A stretch of 64,000 nucleotides of DNA, from NCBI GenBank assembly GCA_012103505.1, contig WLWP01000005.1:1-64000 (forward strand). Reading direction: 5' to 3'. Positions 20,301 to 27,698 of the stretch are shown here, one piece after another. This DNA is from Pseudomonadales bacterium. Its GTDB lineage: Bacteria > Pseudomonadota > Gammaproteobacteria > Pseudomonadales > Azotimanducaceae. The notes beneath the pieces are model-generated. The model did no database searches, was not told the DNA's origin, and saw only the letters and a program-made list of their open reading frames with translations. The position numbers and the translations under genes are program-made. Numbering within the stretch: the stretch's first letter is position 1; each line of letters begins with the position of its first letter.

Positions 20301-20920
20301 ATCGGACCCGCTGAAATGTTACCTTGGATGGTGAGCACCGCAGGTGCGTCATCATCATCGTCACCGTTATCCAACGCCGCCGCACCGCCAGCCCCAACAG
20401 CAACGCCACCCAATATCGTCAACCAAAGCGGGAAATCACCCCCCGGCGTCCAAGTCGTCTGACCCTCATCGGCATCAAACTCAGCCTGAAAAGCCTCAAG
20501 CACCGCGCGATTACCCGCAGCCATCTCCAAAAGCACCGAAGAGTCACCATGCGCATACACAAGCACCGTGCCATCGCCGAGCACTTCTCCCTCAACATCA
20601 CCATCGATCGCCACGCCGTCTTCGCCATCCGGCAAGACCACCTGACATTCATCTTCCTTGCAAACCTCTAAGAAAGACTTAACCGAGACCGTAATACCAC
20701 CCTCAAATTCAAGCAGTAAGTCATCACCTTGTGCCTTAACAATGACATCGTCCTGTAAGACCCAACCCGAATCAGTGCGCGTCATCACGCTATAACTTTC
20801 ACCCGCCATCGCCTTAAGTACATAACTCGATTCATTCTTAACAACACGCTCATGTGTACCGGTTGCTGTTTCGACTACGATTTTTTTCTCTGAGTTAGAT
20901 ATGGTTATTTCCTTTTTCAA
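14096..20920 (-). CDS. Giant RTX adhesin, N-terminal part (BapA/LapA-like)
   Basis: 2,274 codons. A BapA-prefix-like N-terminal domain is followed by a hydrophobic Gly/Ala segment (PLWLTILGGVAVGAGG, about residue 165) and an Asp run. Two related modules of about 200 residues follow (GPILVRVTD and GPVLVRVAD), separated by leucine-rich decapeptide repeats (AALTDAQLAALTADQVDAL). Then come eight Ig-like repeats of about 92 residues (EGETLTADTS, DADGLGxxSYQWQ, VVVSYTD) and Bap-type Ig modules (TTENVEDGQTVTVVV). The frame is lost near 14210, in a stretch with two TTTT runs: the proper frame reads FSAGDVLSIVRTGG in the downstream ORF, while this one ends in 30 or so unrelated residues. The intact protein would be about 3,850 residues. 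It follows the HlyD-type gene by 9 bp. Confidence 0.88.
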   Translation of the reverse strand: MKKEITISNSEKKIVVETATGTHERVVKNESSYVLKAMAGESYSVMTRTDSGWVLQDDVIVKAQGDDLLLEFEGGITVSVKSFLEVCKEDECQVVLPDGEDGVAIDGDVEGEVLGDGTVLVYAHGDSSVLLEMAAGNRAVLEAFQAEFDADEGQTTWTPGGDFPLWLTILGGVAVGAGGAAALDNGDDDDDAPAVLTIQGNISAGPIVSSNGLTVTAYKSDGEELGSARVDPGSTSFALTIRSSRPYSGPILVRVTDADADADADYVDEATGAPQDLGLDMRAIATVDGAGTYIINVNPLTELAVRETGLAGGDSGSSSISLSGLTAASIDAANTAVADAFGVADLISGPVTNTVDANGGVVAGNDVGIVLAGISFMEQSQGADTDVILGQLATSDSAISAGAKVDLVEALLSAGLYGDLSVTAQEALGLGSLEDLTPAQIAALSPEFFSTVAPSAIAGLSVAQFGAVTAEQMAALSVAQLAVISSDQAAALVDGFAGLDNAQIMALGAGAIDSVPTDVIDHLSAADVAALTDAQLAALTADQVDALAAVGSLAELSYAQFAQVGITGIDIVVEASLLGDVLSEVGRASSVAEVQALADAVQSVMDAASGMADAPSLAELALLGVEGVTADELGSVQSEIAATADDGTGVDTLQELQAVADVVPETLLIEGLIVAGPVQAGHGLVIVAFAEDGSELGTGTVNADGTYSILITGAFTGPVLVRVADMSDGADYLDEATGSGTDLTADLRAMTTVAGSGVYTLNITPLTELAVRELLGDSGADGGTAPVSYSGVTEASVEAVNAQVADLFGVDDIVGTAPVAVNDGENYATGSDAARTYGHVLAGLSGLERTDGIDSLDDALDALADSVAAGELTGEDLADLREGAEIADGESGNVNGTETHFDAINASPVGEISIVGTPTQGETLTASAAGLSDVDGIDAISYSWLINGSVVGTGDSYTLVEANVGQTVILEATYVDGGGTSETVVSAATAAVANLNDTPTGAPLITGFTQEGQTLTADATGIEDADGLGVFSYQWQVGGSDIAGANASTYTLTGDEVGGAITVVVSYTDAQGAVESVTSSATVAVSNAANNLPTGSVTILGTPTQGEILTLDTSSVADANGLGGFTYQWQANGVDIPGATSTSLLLGQDLVGQSIAGRLTFTDGASNEEALVTAATAAVADVNDTPTGSVVVTGMPNEGETLIVDTSALEDADGLGPLTYQWQADGADIVGATLDNLTLTQAQVGSVITVIVSYTDAVGNAESMSSGATAGVANVNQATVGSLLITGTLMQGETVTADTSELTDQDGLGALSYQWLVGGNLVGDQSTYTLQSGDVGETVQVVVSYADGQNTAESFSSAVSSAVANANDAPSGLPVVTGSNQEGETLGVDTSGIADEDGLGAFSYQWQVDNGSGAVDIVGATASTYVLTASEVGDVVSVVVSFTDLGGASESLGSAATAEISSAANNLVSGSVVITGTVAEGETLTADTSALTDADGIGALSYEWRADGETVGSASTYALTADDIGKTVTVAVSYTDNAGFAESVLSAATVAVANVNDAPTGAVTVSGTVRQGETLTVDASGIADADGLGVFTYQWQADGVDLSGETGSSLALDSTHVGDTITVVVSYTDAEGADESVGSSATNAVTSIPSTAMTTNEVAIDNVIDGSEDDAPVTFSGVLSSTIGVDSVTLVLNSVVYDATIDGNDWSVDIASAVIQGLADGDYTYTAVARDSEGSALGTVDGQVTYFSTPTVSIDDVSTDNSINLAEDDADITLSGTTVNVEDGQQVTLNLNNETYQAIVTAGVWSTVLPAADAQSLVAGDNALTAEVSNVAGTPAAQVSLTIDYDTTAPTIDIDDVATDNVINSIEDDSDVTISGTTENVEDGQTVTVVVGSNSYQVTVTSGVWSATMPAIAAEGLVESVETIYADVANLAGVAAEQAELDIVHDTTAILSFNVVTGNNVVDSDEAASDVMLGGLVQGIEDGQTLTLHLTDADDNPLTPVGGIPVVIANGAWEYTMPAVDVQALTAGDVTIFAEAADLSGNMVVSEHVVVREVSALTIELDTYELGVGETAEVTFTFANAPAAASFDASYVLVDNGSVTINEVADGSRTVFTGTYTPDAVVELSNTISVGLDAGEPVPGVVDVTGFVDDVSVDIVGNAITSTAGRWGSSGVFGTDAMVGDGSITWEATTVNGNGMMGLSVDNPDASYASIDYALYNETGNFTVYENGASRGTFGSIFSRRCAQYCQNWWDDRVLQSHYEPRYTAIYINGGVNW
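20126..20154. repeat. Hexanucleotide microsatellite (ATCCGC)n
   Basis: Four ATCCGC units plus a partial one inside the adhesin gene, encoding an alternating Asp-Ala run (DADADADAD) on the minus strand. Slippage by whole units would keep the frame. Confidence 0.85.
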
Positions 20921-20929
20921 ATTTAGACC

Positions 20930-22120
20930 CTAACGCTCGTTTAACGCGCCGCCAAAGGCCCGGGTAATTGGTTTGGTTAAGTAATGCAGTACACTGCGCT
21001 TCGACGTCTTGATGTCGACGGTCGCCGTCATCCCAGGTCGAAGCGATATGCCCGCAAATTTTGGATTCGATTCCGAAAAATTCTCATCCACCGTAATCTG
21101 AGCACGGTAATAAGTCGTACTCTGATCACCAGATTCTTCAGCCAACGTGTCCGAACTCAAATAACTGAGTTCGCCTTCCACGCTGCCATAAATAGAGTAA
21201 TCAAACGCATCCAGTTTGATCGACACCGGTATACCAAGGCTCAGCTGTCCGATATCTACCGGATTCACCTTCGCCTCCAATACCAGCTCACTTTTTGAAG
21301 GCGAGATCTGCATGAGCTCATCGCCCGCACGCAACACCCCACCCAACGTATTTAACTTGAGATATTTCACCACACCATCGACTGGTGCCACGATCCCTGT
21401 GTGACTCAACACACTTTGACGTTCATCCAACTTGTGTTGCGCACCCTCAAGATCCGCTTCAAGTTCTGTAATTTCTTCATAAGAAGCCTGCAAAAACGCG
21501 TTGCGCACATTGCTGATTTTGCCTCTGATCTCATTCACTTCTCGTGTGGCACGCATGACCTCTAATTTGCTCGCATCCCCCGTCGCTAAAAGCGCTTCGT
21601 TCATATCAAGCTCATCTTCCGCCATGTCCAAACTGCGCTGTAATGTCCCTAGCTCATCGGCATGCCCAGATTGCTTTTGTAGATAAAGACTGCGCTGCAC
21701 ACTGATGAATTCCGGATAAGCCTCAAGCTCCACCCCAAATTCAGGTGCCGCATTCAAAACCTCGGCGCGTGCACGCGCTAACGCGGCCTGTAACGCCGCA
21801 ACCCGTGTTCGGCTTTCTTCAAACGAAGCGTTCGCACGCTGGCGCTCCAAAGTCGCCAATACCTGCCCCGCCTCTACCTGCTGACCCTCACGCACCAACA
21901 AACTGTCCAAAACCCCACCATCGACCGCCTGAATAATTTGCGTACGATCACTGGGGATGATCTGACCACTGGTACGGACACTTTGATCGATCTCAAAATA
22001 CGCCGCCCATCCCACAAACCCAGCGAGCCCTGCCAACATCAGCAAAGGCGCAGAAAGCCAACCAGACTTACGCTGCGCATAACTGTCAACATATCCACCG
22101 TTGATCGTCTCCATATTCAT
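20930..22120 (-). CDS. HlyD-family membrane fusion protein of type I secretion
   Basis: 396 codons. It has a short cytoplasmic N-terminus, one membrane helix (residues about 23-42) and a biotinyl-lipoyl-like half motif (GGVLDSLLVREGQQVEAGQVLA). A long alpha-helical hairpin (about 90-230) is followed by the second lipoyl half and beta-barrel (TGIVAPVDGVVKYLKLNTLGGVL; LRPGMTATVDIKT). It bridges the ABC exporter and the outer-membrane channel in LapC/HlyD-type machines. The ATG overlaps the ABC gene by 4 bp and the adhesin starts 9 bp after the stop, so translation is coupled. Intact. Confidence 0.92.
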   Translation of the reverse strand: MNMETINGGYVDSYAQRKSGWLSAPLLMLAGLAGFVGWAAYFEIDQSVRTSGQIIPSDRTQIIQAVDGGVLDSLLVREGQQVEAGQVLATLERQRANASFEESRTRVAALQAALARARAEVLNAAPEFGVELEAYPEFISVQRSLYLQKQSGHADELGTLQRSLDMAEDELDMNEALLATGDASKLEVMRATREVNEIRGKISNVRNAFLQASYEEITELEADLEGAQHKLDERQSVLSHTGIVAPVDGVVKYLKLNTLGGVLRAGDELMQISPSKSELVLEAKVNPVDIGQLSLGIPVSIKLDAFDYSIYGSVEGELSYLSSDTLAEESGDQSTTYYRAQITVDENFSESNPKFAGISLRPGMTATVDIKTSKRSVLHYLTKPITRAFGGALNER

Positions 22121-24162
22121 GCAGACACCGCATGCTGATTGGCCGTCAACTGTTTCAATACCGCATCTTTAGCATCGTCCATCACAACCTTTTGTTGCGA
22201 TAAAACGATCACCCGATCCACATGCTTCAACATGTGTGGCTTATGGGTCACCAAAACCAATGTATCCGCCGGTTTGATCGCACTCACCAAAGCACTGTCA
22301 ACCTTATCTTCCAAGCCACGATCCATAGAGGCAGTAGGCTCATCCAATAACCAGATCTTTGGCTTGCGCAAGAAAGCGCGTGTTAATGTGACCAATTGTC
22401 GTTGACCACCAGACAACCCCATCCCACCCTCAAAAATCTCACGTTGCAAACCTTGCGGGTGCGATGCAATCACCGCTTCCGTTAAACCCGTCAATCGCCC
22501 GACTTCCAACAAAACCTCATCCCCTGGATCAACGATGCCGAGGGTCAAGTTTTCTCGCAATGTGCCCGCGAATAAGCGCGCTTCCTGCTGAACATAGCCC
22601 ACACGCTCCGCCAAACTTGGCTTTGAAATGTGTGATAAATCAATGTCATCGAGCAGAATCCGCCCCTGCTGAGGCTTGTACATACCCGACAAGAGCCGCA
22701 GGAGCGTCGTCTTACCCGCCCCGACAGGTCCCAAAACACCAATCTTCTCACCCGGCTGAATACGGAGCTCTGAAATTGAAAGTGCGGCACTTTCGCCGTA
22801 TTGCGCCTGCACACCGTCCAGTCGATAGGTACCTTTTACATCTTCAACAACCACTGGCTGTTGCAAGCCATAGTGGTCGTCCTCAAGCATCCACAAGACA
22901 TCTAAACTCTTAAGCGCCGCTTTCGCCTGACCCCAGAGCACCAACAGTCCCGGTAGCCCAGCGACAGGGGTCAGAATGCGGCCCGACAAAATCGTACACG
23001 CAATCAGTGCGCCCATCGTCATCTCACCCGCCCCCACCAGCAGCGCACCAGAAGCCACGACCGAGATATAAGAAAGCTGCTGAATCGCACCCGCGACAAA
23101 CTGTGACTTCTCAGTGACTTGGCGCATTTCAGATTCATGATCGCGCGCCTCTTCCGCCACATTCATCCAGCGACCGAGCATCCGCCAGCCACCCTGACCA
23201 GACTTAATCGTCTCAGCCCCTTCCACCGTCTCGACCAACAAACCGGTTTTAAAATTCGTCGCAACGGTTGCACCCGCCGCTAACACCTCAATCTTTCTCT
23301 TTGACGCCGTACCCGCAATCAGACATAGAATGAAAGCCACAAAAGGAATCGCGGCAATCACGCCAGCAACCGCCGCAATCACGCCCACAAAAATAAGCGC
23401 GAATGGCAAGTCCACAAAAAACCGCGAGGCGGCAGATGCCAAGAAGCTGCGCACCGTCTCATATCCGCGCATTTGGGCCGCCAAACCTCCGACACTTTGC
23501 GGTAGCTGATCCAGTCGTACCGATAAAAAGCGCGCATACATGGCTCGCGCCAAACGGCGATCGACGGTATTGACCAACTGCTCATGCATACGTATTCGTA
23601 TAGTTTTAGCAAGCCATTCATAGCCGATCGCAAAGACCATGCCGAGACTTAAGACCAACAACGTTTGTGTCGCTCCCGTTGGCACAACCCGGTCGTACAC
23701 CTGCATCGTATAAAAAGAAGTGGCCAACGCCACGATATTGATTACCACACCCGCCAGTATGGACTCGGCCAGCAAACGTCGGTTCGAAAACATTTCTTCT
23801 TTGACCAAACGATAAACCGGACTGCCACTCGCTGAAAACGGCCGCATCATCTGTAGCGTGACAATCCCAAAACCGGACAAATCACTTTCACCCTCGCGCC
23901 ACGCATCCTCTATCCAGTGTTCCGTAATCCACGCACCTTGTGCATTACAACCGCGCAGCACCGACCACTCACGTGTTTCGTTGTTCACCAACAGACACGG
24001 TGTCTTTACTTCATCCGGTTCACGCAACCACTCAAGACCCTTCAGCCCTAACTGTCGCGCGATCGAAGCCGTGGCCTCACAAGCAGAAGTTGCGCGGGCC
24101 ATTCTTGCGCAATTGGTGGGTCGCCCGCTTACCGAAATGAGTGCCGCACAACCGAAGATCAT
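22117..24162 (-). CDS. Type I secretion ABC exporter (LapB/HlyB-like), N-terminus displaced
   Basis: 681-codon frame. A degenerate C39-peptidase-like region (to about 120) is followed by a six-helix ABC exporter membrane domain (about 140-420) and an ATPase domain with Walker A GPVGAGKTTLL, signature LSGGQRQ, Walker B IWLLDEPTAS and switch THKPH. It exports the adjacent RTX adhesin. The first 26 or so codons (MIFGCAALISVSGRPTN) are the antisense of the neighbouring inverted tolC piece and are not native. The likely true start (MSSLDHCLLRLA, ATG at 24734) is on the opposite strand, directly overlapping the tolC stop (ATGA). The inversion therefore removed the gene's proper 5' end, and expression of a working exporter is doubtful. 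Confidence 0.85.
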   Translation of the reverse strand: MIFGCAALISVSGRPTNCARMARATSACEATASIARQLGLKGLEWLREPDEVKTPCLLVNNETREWSVLRGCNAQGAWITEHWIEDAWREGESDLSGFGIVTLQMMRPFSASGSPVYRLVKEEMFSNRRLLAESILAGVVINIVALATSFYTMQVYDRVVPTGATQTLLVLSLGMVFAIGYEWLAKTIRIRMHEQLVNTVDRRLARAMYARFLSVRLDQLPQSVGGLAAQMRGYETVRSFLASAASRFFVDLPFALIFVGVIAAVAGVIAAIPFVAFILCLIAGTASKRKIEVLAAGATVATNFKTGLLVETVEGAETIKSGQGGWRMLGRWMNVAEEARDHESEMRQVTEKSQFVAGAIQQLSYISVVASGALLVGAGEMTMGALIACTILSGRILTPVAGLPGLLVLWGQAKAALKSLDVLWMLEDDHYGLQQPVVVEDVKGTYRLDGVQAQYGESAALSISELRIQPGEKIGVLGPVGAGKTTLLRLLSGMYKPQQGRILLDDIDLSHISKPSLAERVGYVQQEARLFAGTLRENLTLGIVDPGDEVLLEVGRLTGLTEAVIASHPQGLQREIFEGGMGLSGGQRQLVTLTRAFLRKPKIWLLDEPTASMDRGLEDKVDSALVSAIKPADTLVLVTHKPHMLKHVDRVIVLSQQKVVMDDAKDAVLKQLTANQHAVSA

Positions 24163-24737
24163 TTTATGGGGTGTGGGTGAGGCATTGGACCGTGCGTTAC
24201 GGACTAGTCCAAGTGTTGCCTCCGCTGAGGCCCGGGTTAAGGTCGCTGAGGCTCAAGGTGATGAGTTGCGGGCGGATAACTACCCTGAACTCTTTGCACG
24301 TCTAGAGCACCAACACAACAGTTTTACGCACCGAAATATTGGGTCAGAAACGCGTGCCTATGTGGGTATTACATTCCCGATTTGGTGCAGGTTTATCAAC
24401 CCGCAGTCGAGTACAAGGGAATCGCCATTTACGTGCAGCGACGTTAGCGGAAGTCATGACGCAGCGGCGTGCGGTAAAAGAGCAGGTGAGCTCTGATTAC
24501 GCCCTACATACCTCGCTCGGCAGCCGAATTGGTTCGCTCGAGTCTTCATTAGACATCGCACTTGCCGTATCGAAGGCGTATGAGCGTCAGTTTTTAGCGG
24601 GTAGAAAATCTTGGCTGGATGTCATGAATGCTGCGCGTGATGTGGTAGGCACGGAAGTACAGTTGGCAGATGCGTGCACCTCCGAACTTGTTGTGAGTTG
24701 GCGCTTGCATATTCTTATGAATGGGGTGGTTGGATGA
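24085..24737 (+). pseudogene. tolC-like gene, middle and 3' part, inverted
   Basis: On the plus strand, opposite to the rest of the operon. The frame reads SQAEVARAILAQLVGRPLTE and then WGVGEALDRALRTSPSVASA (second TolC repeat). After a frame break near 24380 it continues GAGLSTRSRVQGNRHLRAAT and RQFLAGRKSWLDVMNAARDV to a stop at 24735-24737. These are signature segments of AggA/LapE-type outer-membrane efflux proteins and directly continue the N-terminal half encoded on the minus strand at 24758-25354. The stop overlaps a displaced ATG (24734) of the ABC gene. Confidence 0.85.
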
Positions 24738-24757
24738 GTTCACTCGATCACTGTCTT

Positions 24758-25354
24758 TTACGCCTGGCACACCGCTGCATCCGCGCGATTGCTTTCCAAC
24801 CGGCCACGCGCCAACGCCAAATCGCTCTCTGTTGAAACCCCTTGAGCCGTCCTTCTTGCCACCTGATCTCGAAGACGCTCATGAGTCGCAATGCTCTTAC
24901 GCCACGCTTGAGATTTCAGTTCGGCCGCTAACCAGTTGCCATAGGCTTGGACTACACGCAATGCGATGTCCATCCGCGATATCTCTACTGCTGCCGTCTG
25001 CCCCGCCAATTCAGCTTTCGCTCGACGAAGACCTGCGCGCAAACGACCACCGGCCCATAAGGGTTGGGTTAAACGCACACTTGCCGTCACCTCGTCCCCC
25101 TGAAAATCAGGGTCTGACGCACCAGCATTTACACTTTCTAAAGAAATAGATGGGGTCGGATAGAACTGCCAACGCGCCTCGCCCACCGCAGATTCTGCAC
25201 TGTCTACACGCGCACGCTCACCCAGCACACTCGGATGGGTGCCGCTGGCTTCTAAAATCATCGCTTGCAGCGTTTCCGTCGCCGCCGCATCGCCACACCA
25301 CAGTCCTAAAAGTACTGTGCCAAGCGCGCGCATCCTCAATATACGAGACCGCAT
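24758..25354 (-). pseudogene. tolC-like outer-membrane channel, 5' part
   Basis: The start is chosen at 25354 (MRSRILRMRALGTVLLGLWC, a signal peptide) because GGAGCAGGG lies upstream; the frame is open from 25402. TolC first repeat: TLQAMILEASGTHPSVLGER, FYPTPSISLESVNAG, VRLTQPLWAGGRLRAGL and STESDLALARGRLESNRADA. The match ends there, with a stop 6 codons on. The continuation lies inverted at 24085-24737. It would be the outer-membrane duct for the adhesin exporter. A shared-palindrome site lies upstream at 25468. Confidence 0.88.
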
Positions 25355-25467
25355 TGTGCATCCCTGCTCCAAATTACTCTTAGTGTAGATCAACTTTTTC
25401 ATGTGTCAGTTCGTAAGGGCGCGCGCAGATTACCGATTTGTGCGTTCAAAGACAATCATTGAGTTCA

Positions 25468-25478
25468 TACATATTGTA
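25468..25478. promoter_or_regulatory. Shared palindromic site (TACATATTGTA)
   Basis: Exact TACATATTGTA, 114 bp upstream of the chosen tolC start (66 bp from the 25402 alternative). It heads the type I secretion operon. Confidence 0.5.
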
Positions 25479-25717
25479 AATTGTCATTTAACAATAGAAC
25501 GCCCAAAGATTCAATTAGTGCTCAAATAGACTGACGGAAATACCGCCTGGCTAGTTAAGCTCGTAACATTGAGTACATACGTTCTTTTCGGAAAATCAAG
25601 GCCACCTCCAATAAGGGCACCTCTGACCGGACGCTAATGGGGTGTTTTTGTAAGAAATGTGTGCTAGCGCTCACTAGTCGCACCACGGCGCTCGCAACGA
25701 TTTCAATCAGCATAAGT

Positions 25718-25744
25718 TTGCATTCTGTGAGATGCATCTATACT
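25718..25744 (+). promoter_or_regulatory. Predicted promoter of candidate ncRNA 1
   Basis: TTGCAT (25718-25723), 15-bp spacer, TATACT (25739-25744). The same elements and spacing precede candidate RNA 2 at 38131-38157. Confidence 0.45.
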
Positions 25745-25748
25745 CCAA

Positions 25749-25850
25749 TAACAGCCCAGTGCTGTTACTCACAAACCCGGAGGGCTCCGCAGGTCTGTGA
25801 TTCGCCGAGCACGGTTCAGGCGCTTATTCTCACCGTGCTCGGCGTTCTTT
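25749..25850 (+). ncRNA. Candidate three-hairpin small RNA 1
   Basis: Three successive stem-loops and no reading frame. Hairpin 1: TAACAGC/GCTGTTA (25749-25755 with 25761-25767). Hairpin 2: TCACAAACC/GGTCTGTGA (25769-25777 with 25792-25800) with an inner CGGAG/CTCCG. Hairpin 3: a perfect 13-bp stem CGCCGAGCACGGT/ACCGTGCTCGGCG (25803-25815 with 25832-25844) followed by TTCTTT, as in a rho-independent terminator. A sequence with the same layout and a compensatory base change lies at 38161-38250. No known family recognised. Confidence 0.55.
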
Positions 25851-26143
25851 ACCCTCTCACAGAATACGACCGGCTAATAGATCACGGCAGGACACAGGCT
25901 AGCGAGAGAAACACATGCTGTTACTTACGACCTAAGCATCCAGTGCGGGTAACGCGCCTTTCTGTTGTCGGCCTATGTGTTATCGGGATATGTGTTGCCA
26001 GTCTTCAACGCCCAATCGAATAGCGTTAAAACCTCACTGAACTTGTGCCGAAGCTTCCGCGCCTAAACAGCATGTTGATCTAACCGGCCACATCTAAAAG
26101 GACCGCACTTATGGGACAGCATTTAAGGGGACCACCACTGGTC
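25851..26143. other. Intergenic stretch without a supported gene
   Basis: About 290 bp between candidate RNA 1 and the XRE gene. I see no convincing coding frame or structure in it. Confidence 0.5.
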
Positions 26144-26536
26144 CTAAGCGACCACCAACCCCGTTTTAATCGACAGTTTAAACTCAACGAGTTGTGCGAT
26201 ATCTTCTTGGTCAGACACATCCAGCATACGGCACTTTCTGAGCATATTGCTTTCAGGCGCCGTGGGTGCAAGTTTCCGATTACGATTGGCTTTACCCACC
26301 GGCTCAAACCCCATGGCTTGCTCGTAGGTGATGCCAAATGCATCGATCAGCTTTTGAATGGTCGGACCCCGCAAGGCCCATTTCTTAGAGCCTCTATGTA
26401 TCCGGCTCACTGTAGGTGTCGGAATATTGGTACGTTGCGCGAGTGCGGCATAGTTGACACGCCCATCCGGGTGTAGCATGCCATGGAGCTTCGCCAGGTT
26501 TTCCAAAACTTCTCCGGCGGAGTATTTCGCGATCAT
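26144..26536 (-). CDS. XRE-family transcriptional regulator
   Basis: 130 codons. A helix-turn-helix occupies residues about 25-78: VNYAALAQRTNIPTPTVSRI, then TIQKLIDAFGITYEQAMGF. The basic linker (KANRNRKLAP) and C-terminal tail (DQEDIAQLVEFKLSIKTG) are short. It probably acts as a repressor in the cytoplasm. A site related to the shared palindrome (TACATTCTACA, 26564-26574) lies 28 bp upstream of its start, so it is a candidate for the factor that reads these sites and regulates itself; that link is inference. Confidence 0.8.
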   Translation of the reverse strand: MIAKYSAGEVLENLAKLHGMLHPDGRVNYAALAQRTNIPTPTVSRIHRGSKKWALRGPTIQKLIDAFGITYEQAMGFEPVGKANRNRKLAPTAPESNMLRKCRMLDVSDQEDIAQLVEFKLSIKTGLVVA

Positions 26537-26563
26537 ATTTGCCTCAACTGTTCCTTGCGTTAT

Positions 26564-26574
26564 TACATTCTACA
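26564..26574. promoter_or_regulatory. Shared-palindrome variant (TACATTCTACA)
   Basis: TACATTCTACA 28 bp upstream of the XRE gene. The near-identical TACATTCTACG occurs at 27084-27094. Confidence 0.35.
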
Positions 26575-26810
26575 CAGTTTTTCAAGTGACGTAAACGCGC
26601 ATCGATTCAACGCGTGCGCTGAACTTCGACCAGTTGCGACTTATTGGTTCATACTTAACGGATTCACCCTACTTATAACACGCCTAACACGCCGCATTTC
26701 ACTTATACCACCTCACCGACAACACCCCACTTACAACTCCCATCACTGCGCTGAGAGATTTAGCGCTTTCGCGACTGTAATAAGTATCGCAACAGCTCTA
26801 GAGCTCGGTG

Positions 26811-26960
26811 TTAGTCAATCAATCCATAGGCTTTAAAGAGACGTAGATCCTCTCGGTTAAGAACGGTCTCAAAAGATACCTCCTCTACCTCAGGCAAAGG
26901 CAGCGGGGGTTCTTCAATATTTCGATTCTGCACTTCTCGCTCTAGCTGTTCTGTCATCAT
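26811..26960 (-). CDS. Small acidic protein (49 aa), unknown function
   Basis: A short frame with a strong AAAGGAG 7-12 bp before tandem ATGs at 26960. The product is acidic and proline-rich (EEPPLPLPEVEEVSFETVLN) with a C-terminal helix-like end (REDLRLFKAYGLID). No signal or membrane segment. A shared-palindrome site (27012-27022) lies about 50 bp upstream, which supports a real gene. Function unknown. Confidence 0.6.
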   Translation of the reverse strand: MMTEQLEREVQNRNIEEPPLPLPEVEEVSFETVLNREDLRLFKAYGLID

Positions 26961-27011
26961 CGGCTTAACTCCTTTGCGTTGAATCTTAACGAATCCTTCT
27001 TTGATTGCATA

Positions 27012-27022
27012 TACATTATGTA
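27012..27022. promoter_or_regulatory. Shared palindromic site (TACATTATGTA)
   Basis: TACATTATGTA, about 52 bp upstream of the small gene at 26960 (minus strand). Confidence 0.45.
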
Positions 27023-27083
27023 ACTGTAACTCTAAATGTAAGCAAATAGCAAATCGAGACTTCTGTCACATAAAAATACCTCG

Positions 27084-27109
27084 TACATTCTACGTACATA
27101 CGTAATGTA
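27084..27109. promoter_or_regulatory. Shared palindromic sites, two adjacent copies
   Basis: TACATTCTACG (27084-27094) and TACGTAATGTA (27099-27109), 55-80 bp upstream of the gene at 27165. Confidence 0.45.
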
Positions 27110-27164
27110 TATTTTTTGGATGAGATGCGTTAGGGTTTAGATCAATCAGCAAAGCGAGCCCAAC

Positions 27165-27668
27165 ATGAACTATGCAGAACCCAGAGAAGCTATTCATTCA
27201 AAACTTGACGAAATCAGCGCTGAGCTTGCAACATTGCGCCTCCTCCTCAACCTTGCGACGGTCACACTCATCCCCATAGCCATGCCTGTCACGGCACTTA
27301 GGCCCGGTGGTCGGTTGCTCATTGAACTACATTCACAAATGCCGGTGCGGCTATTAGAAGCCGAGTGTTTAGTCGGATCAACCAAACACTCTTTAGAAGT
27401 CATTAAGAACGGTGAAATCGTCCCCGATCACACGATCGGCCAATACACCATCGCTGCAACCGAAAACGCCCCAGACACGACAGTTTTCTTGCGTTTAACG
27501 GTCACCCGTATCGAGTTCGAGTCTGGCCTAGCCGCAGATTTGGAGCGCATTACCGCACTCACCACGACACTTTCCGCTTACACCAACCAATTGGCAGGCG
27601 AGGAAGATCCAGATGATGCGATGCAGATCAGCATTCTAAACTCTGCACTTGCGCCAAACGCCGTCTAG
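27165..27668 (+). CDS. Hypothetical protein (167 aa)
   Basis: No family recognised. An amphipathic N-terminal helix (EPREAIHSKLDEISAELATL) is followed by a beta-rich domain (GGRLLIELHSQMPVRLLEAE, TTVFLRLTVTRIEFESG) and a helical acidic C-terminus. No export signal, so probably cytoplasmic. The ribosome-binding site is weak. It lies 30 bp before the HD-GYP-like gene and downstream of the palindromic sites, so it may be co-transcribed with that gene. Its job is unknown. Confidence 0.6.
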   Translation: MNYAEPREAIHSKLDEISAELATLRLLLNLATVTLIPIAMPVTALRPGGRLLIELHSQMPVRLLEAECLVGSTKHSLEVIKNGEIVPDHTIGQYTIAATENAPDTTVFLRLTVTRIEFESGLAADLERITALTTTLSAYTNQLAGEEDPDDAMQISILNSALAPNAV

Positions 27669-27698
27669 ACTTGAGAGAAACCCATCTAGCACACGGCG

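Noticed and set aside
18334..20682. Several His/Pro/Arg-rich plus-strand frames
   Set aside because: Antisense shadows of the Asp/Ala/Thr-rich adhesin gene, with biased composition and no start signals.
25749..25850. Integron attC-like site or plasmid RNA I-like antisense RNA
   Set aside because: The hairpins lack attC core sites, and there is no similarity to ColE1 RNA I beyond having three stem-loops; no replication gene is adjacent.
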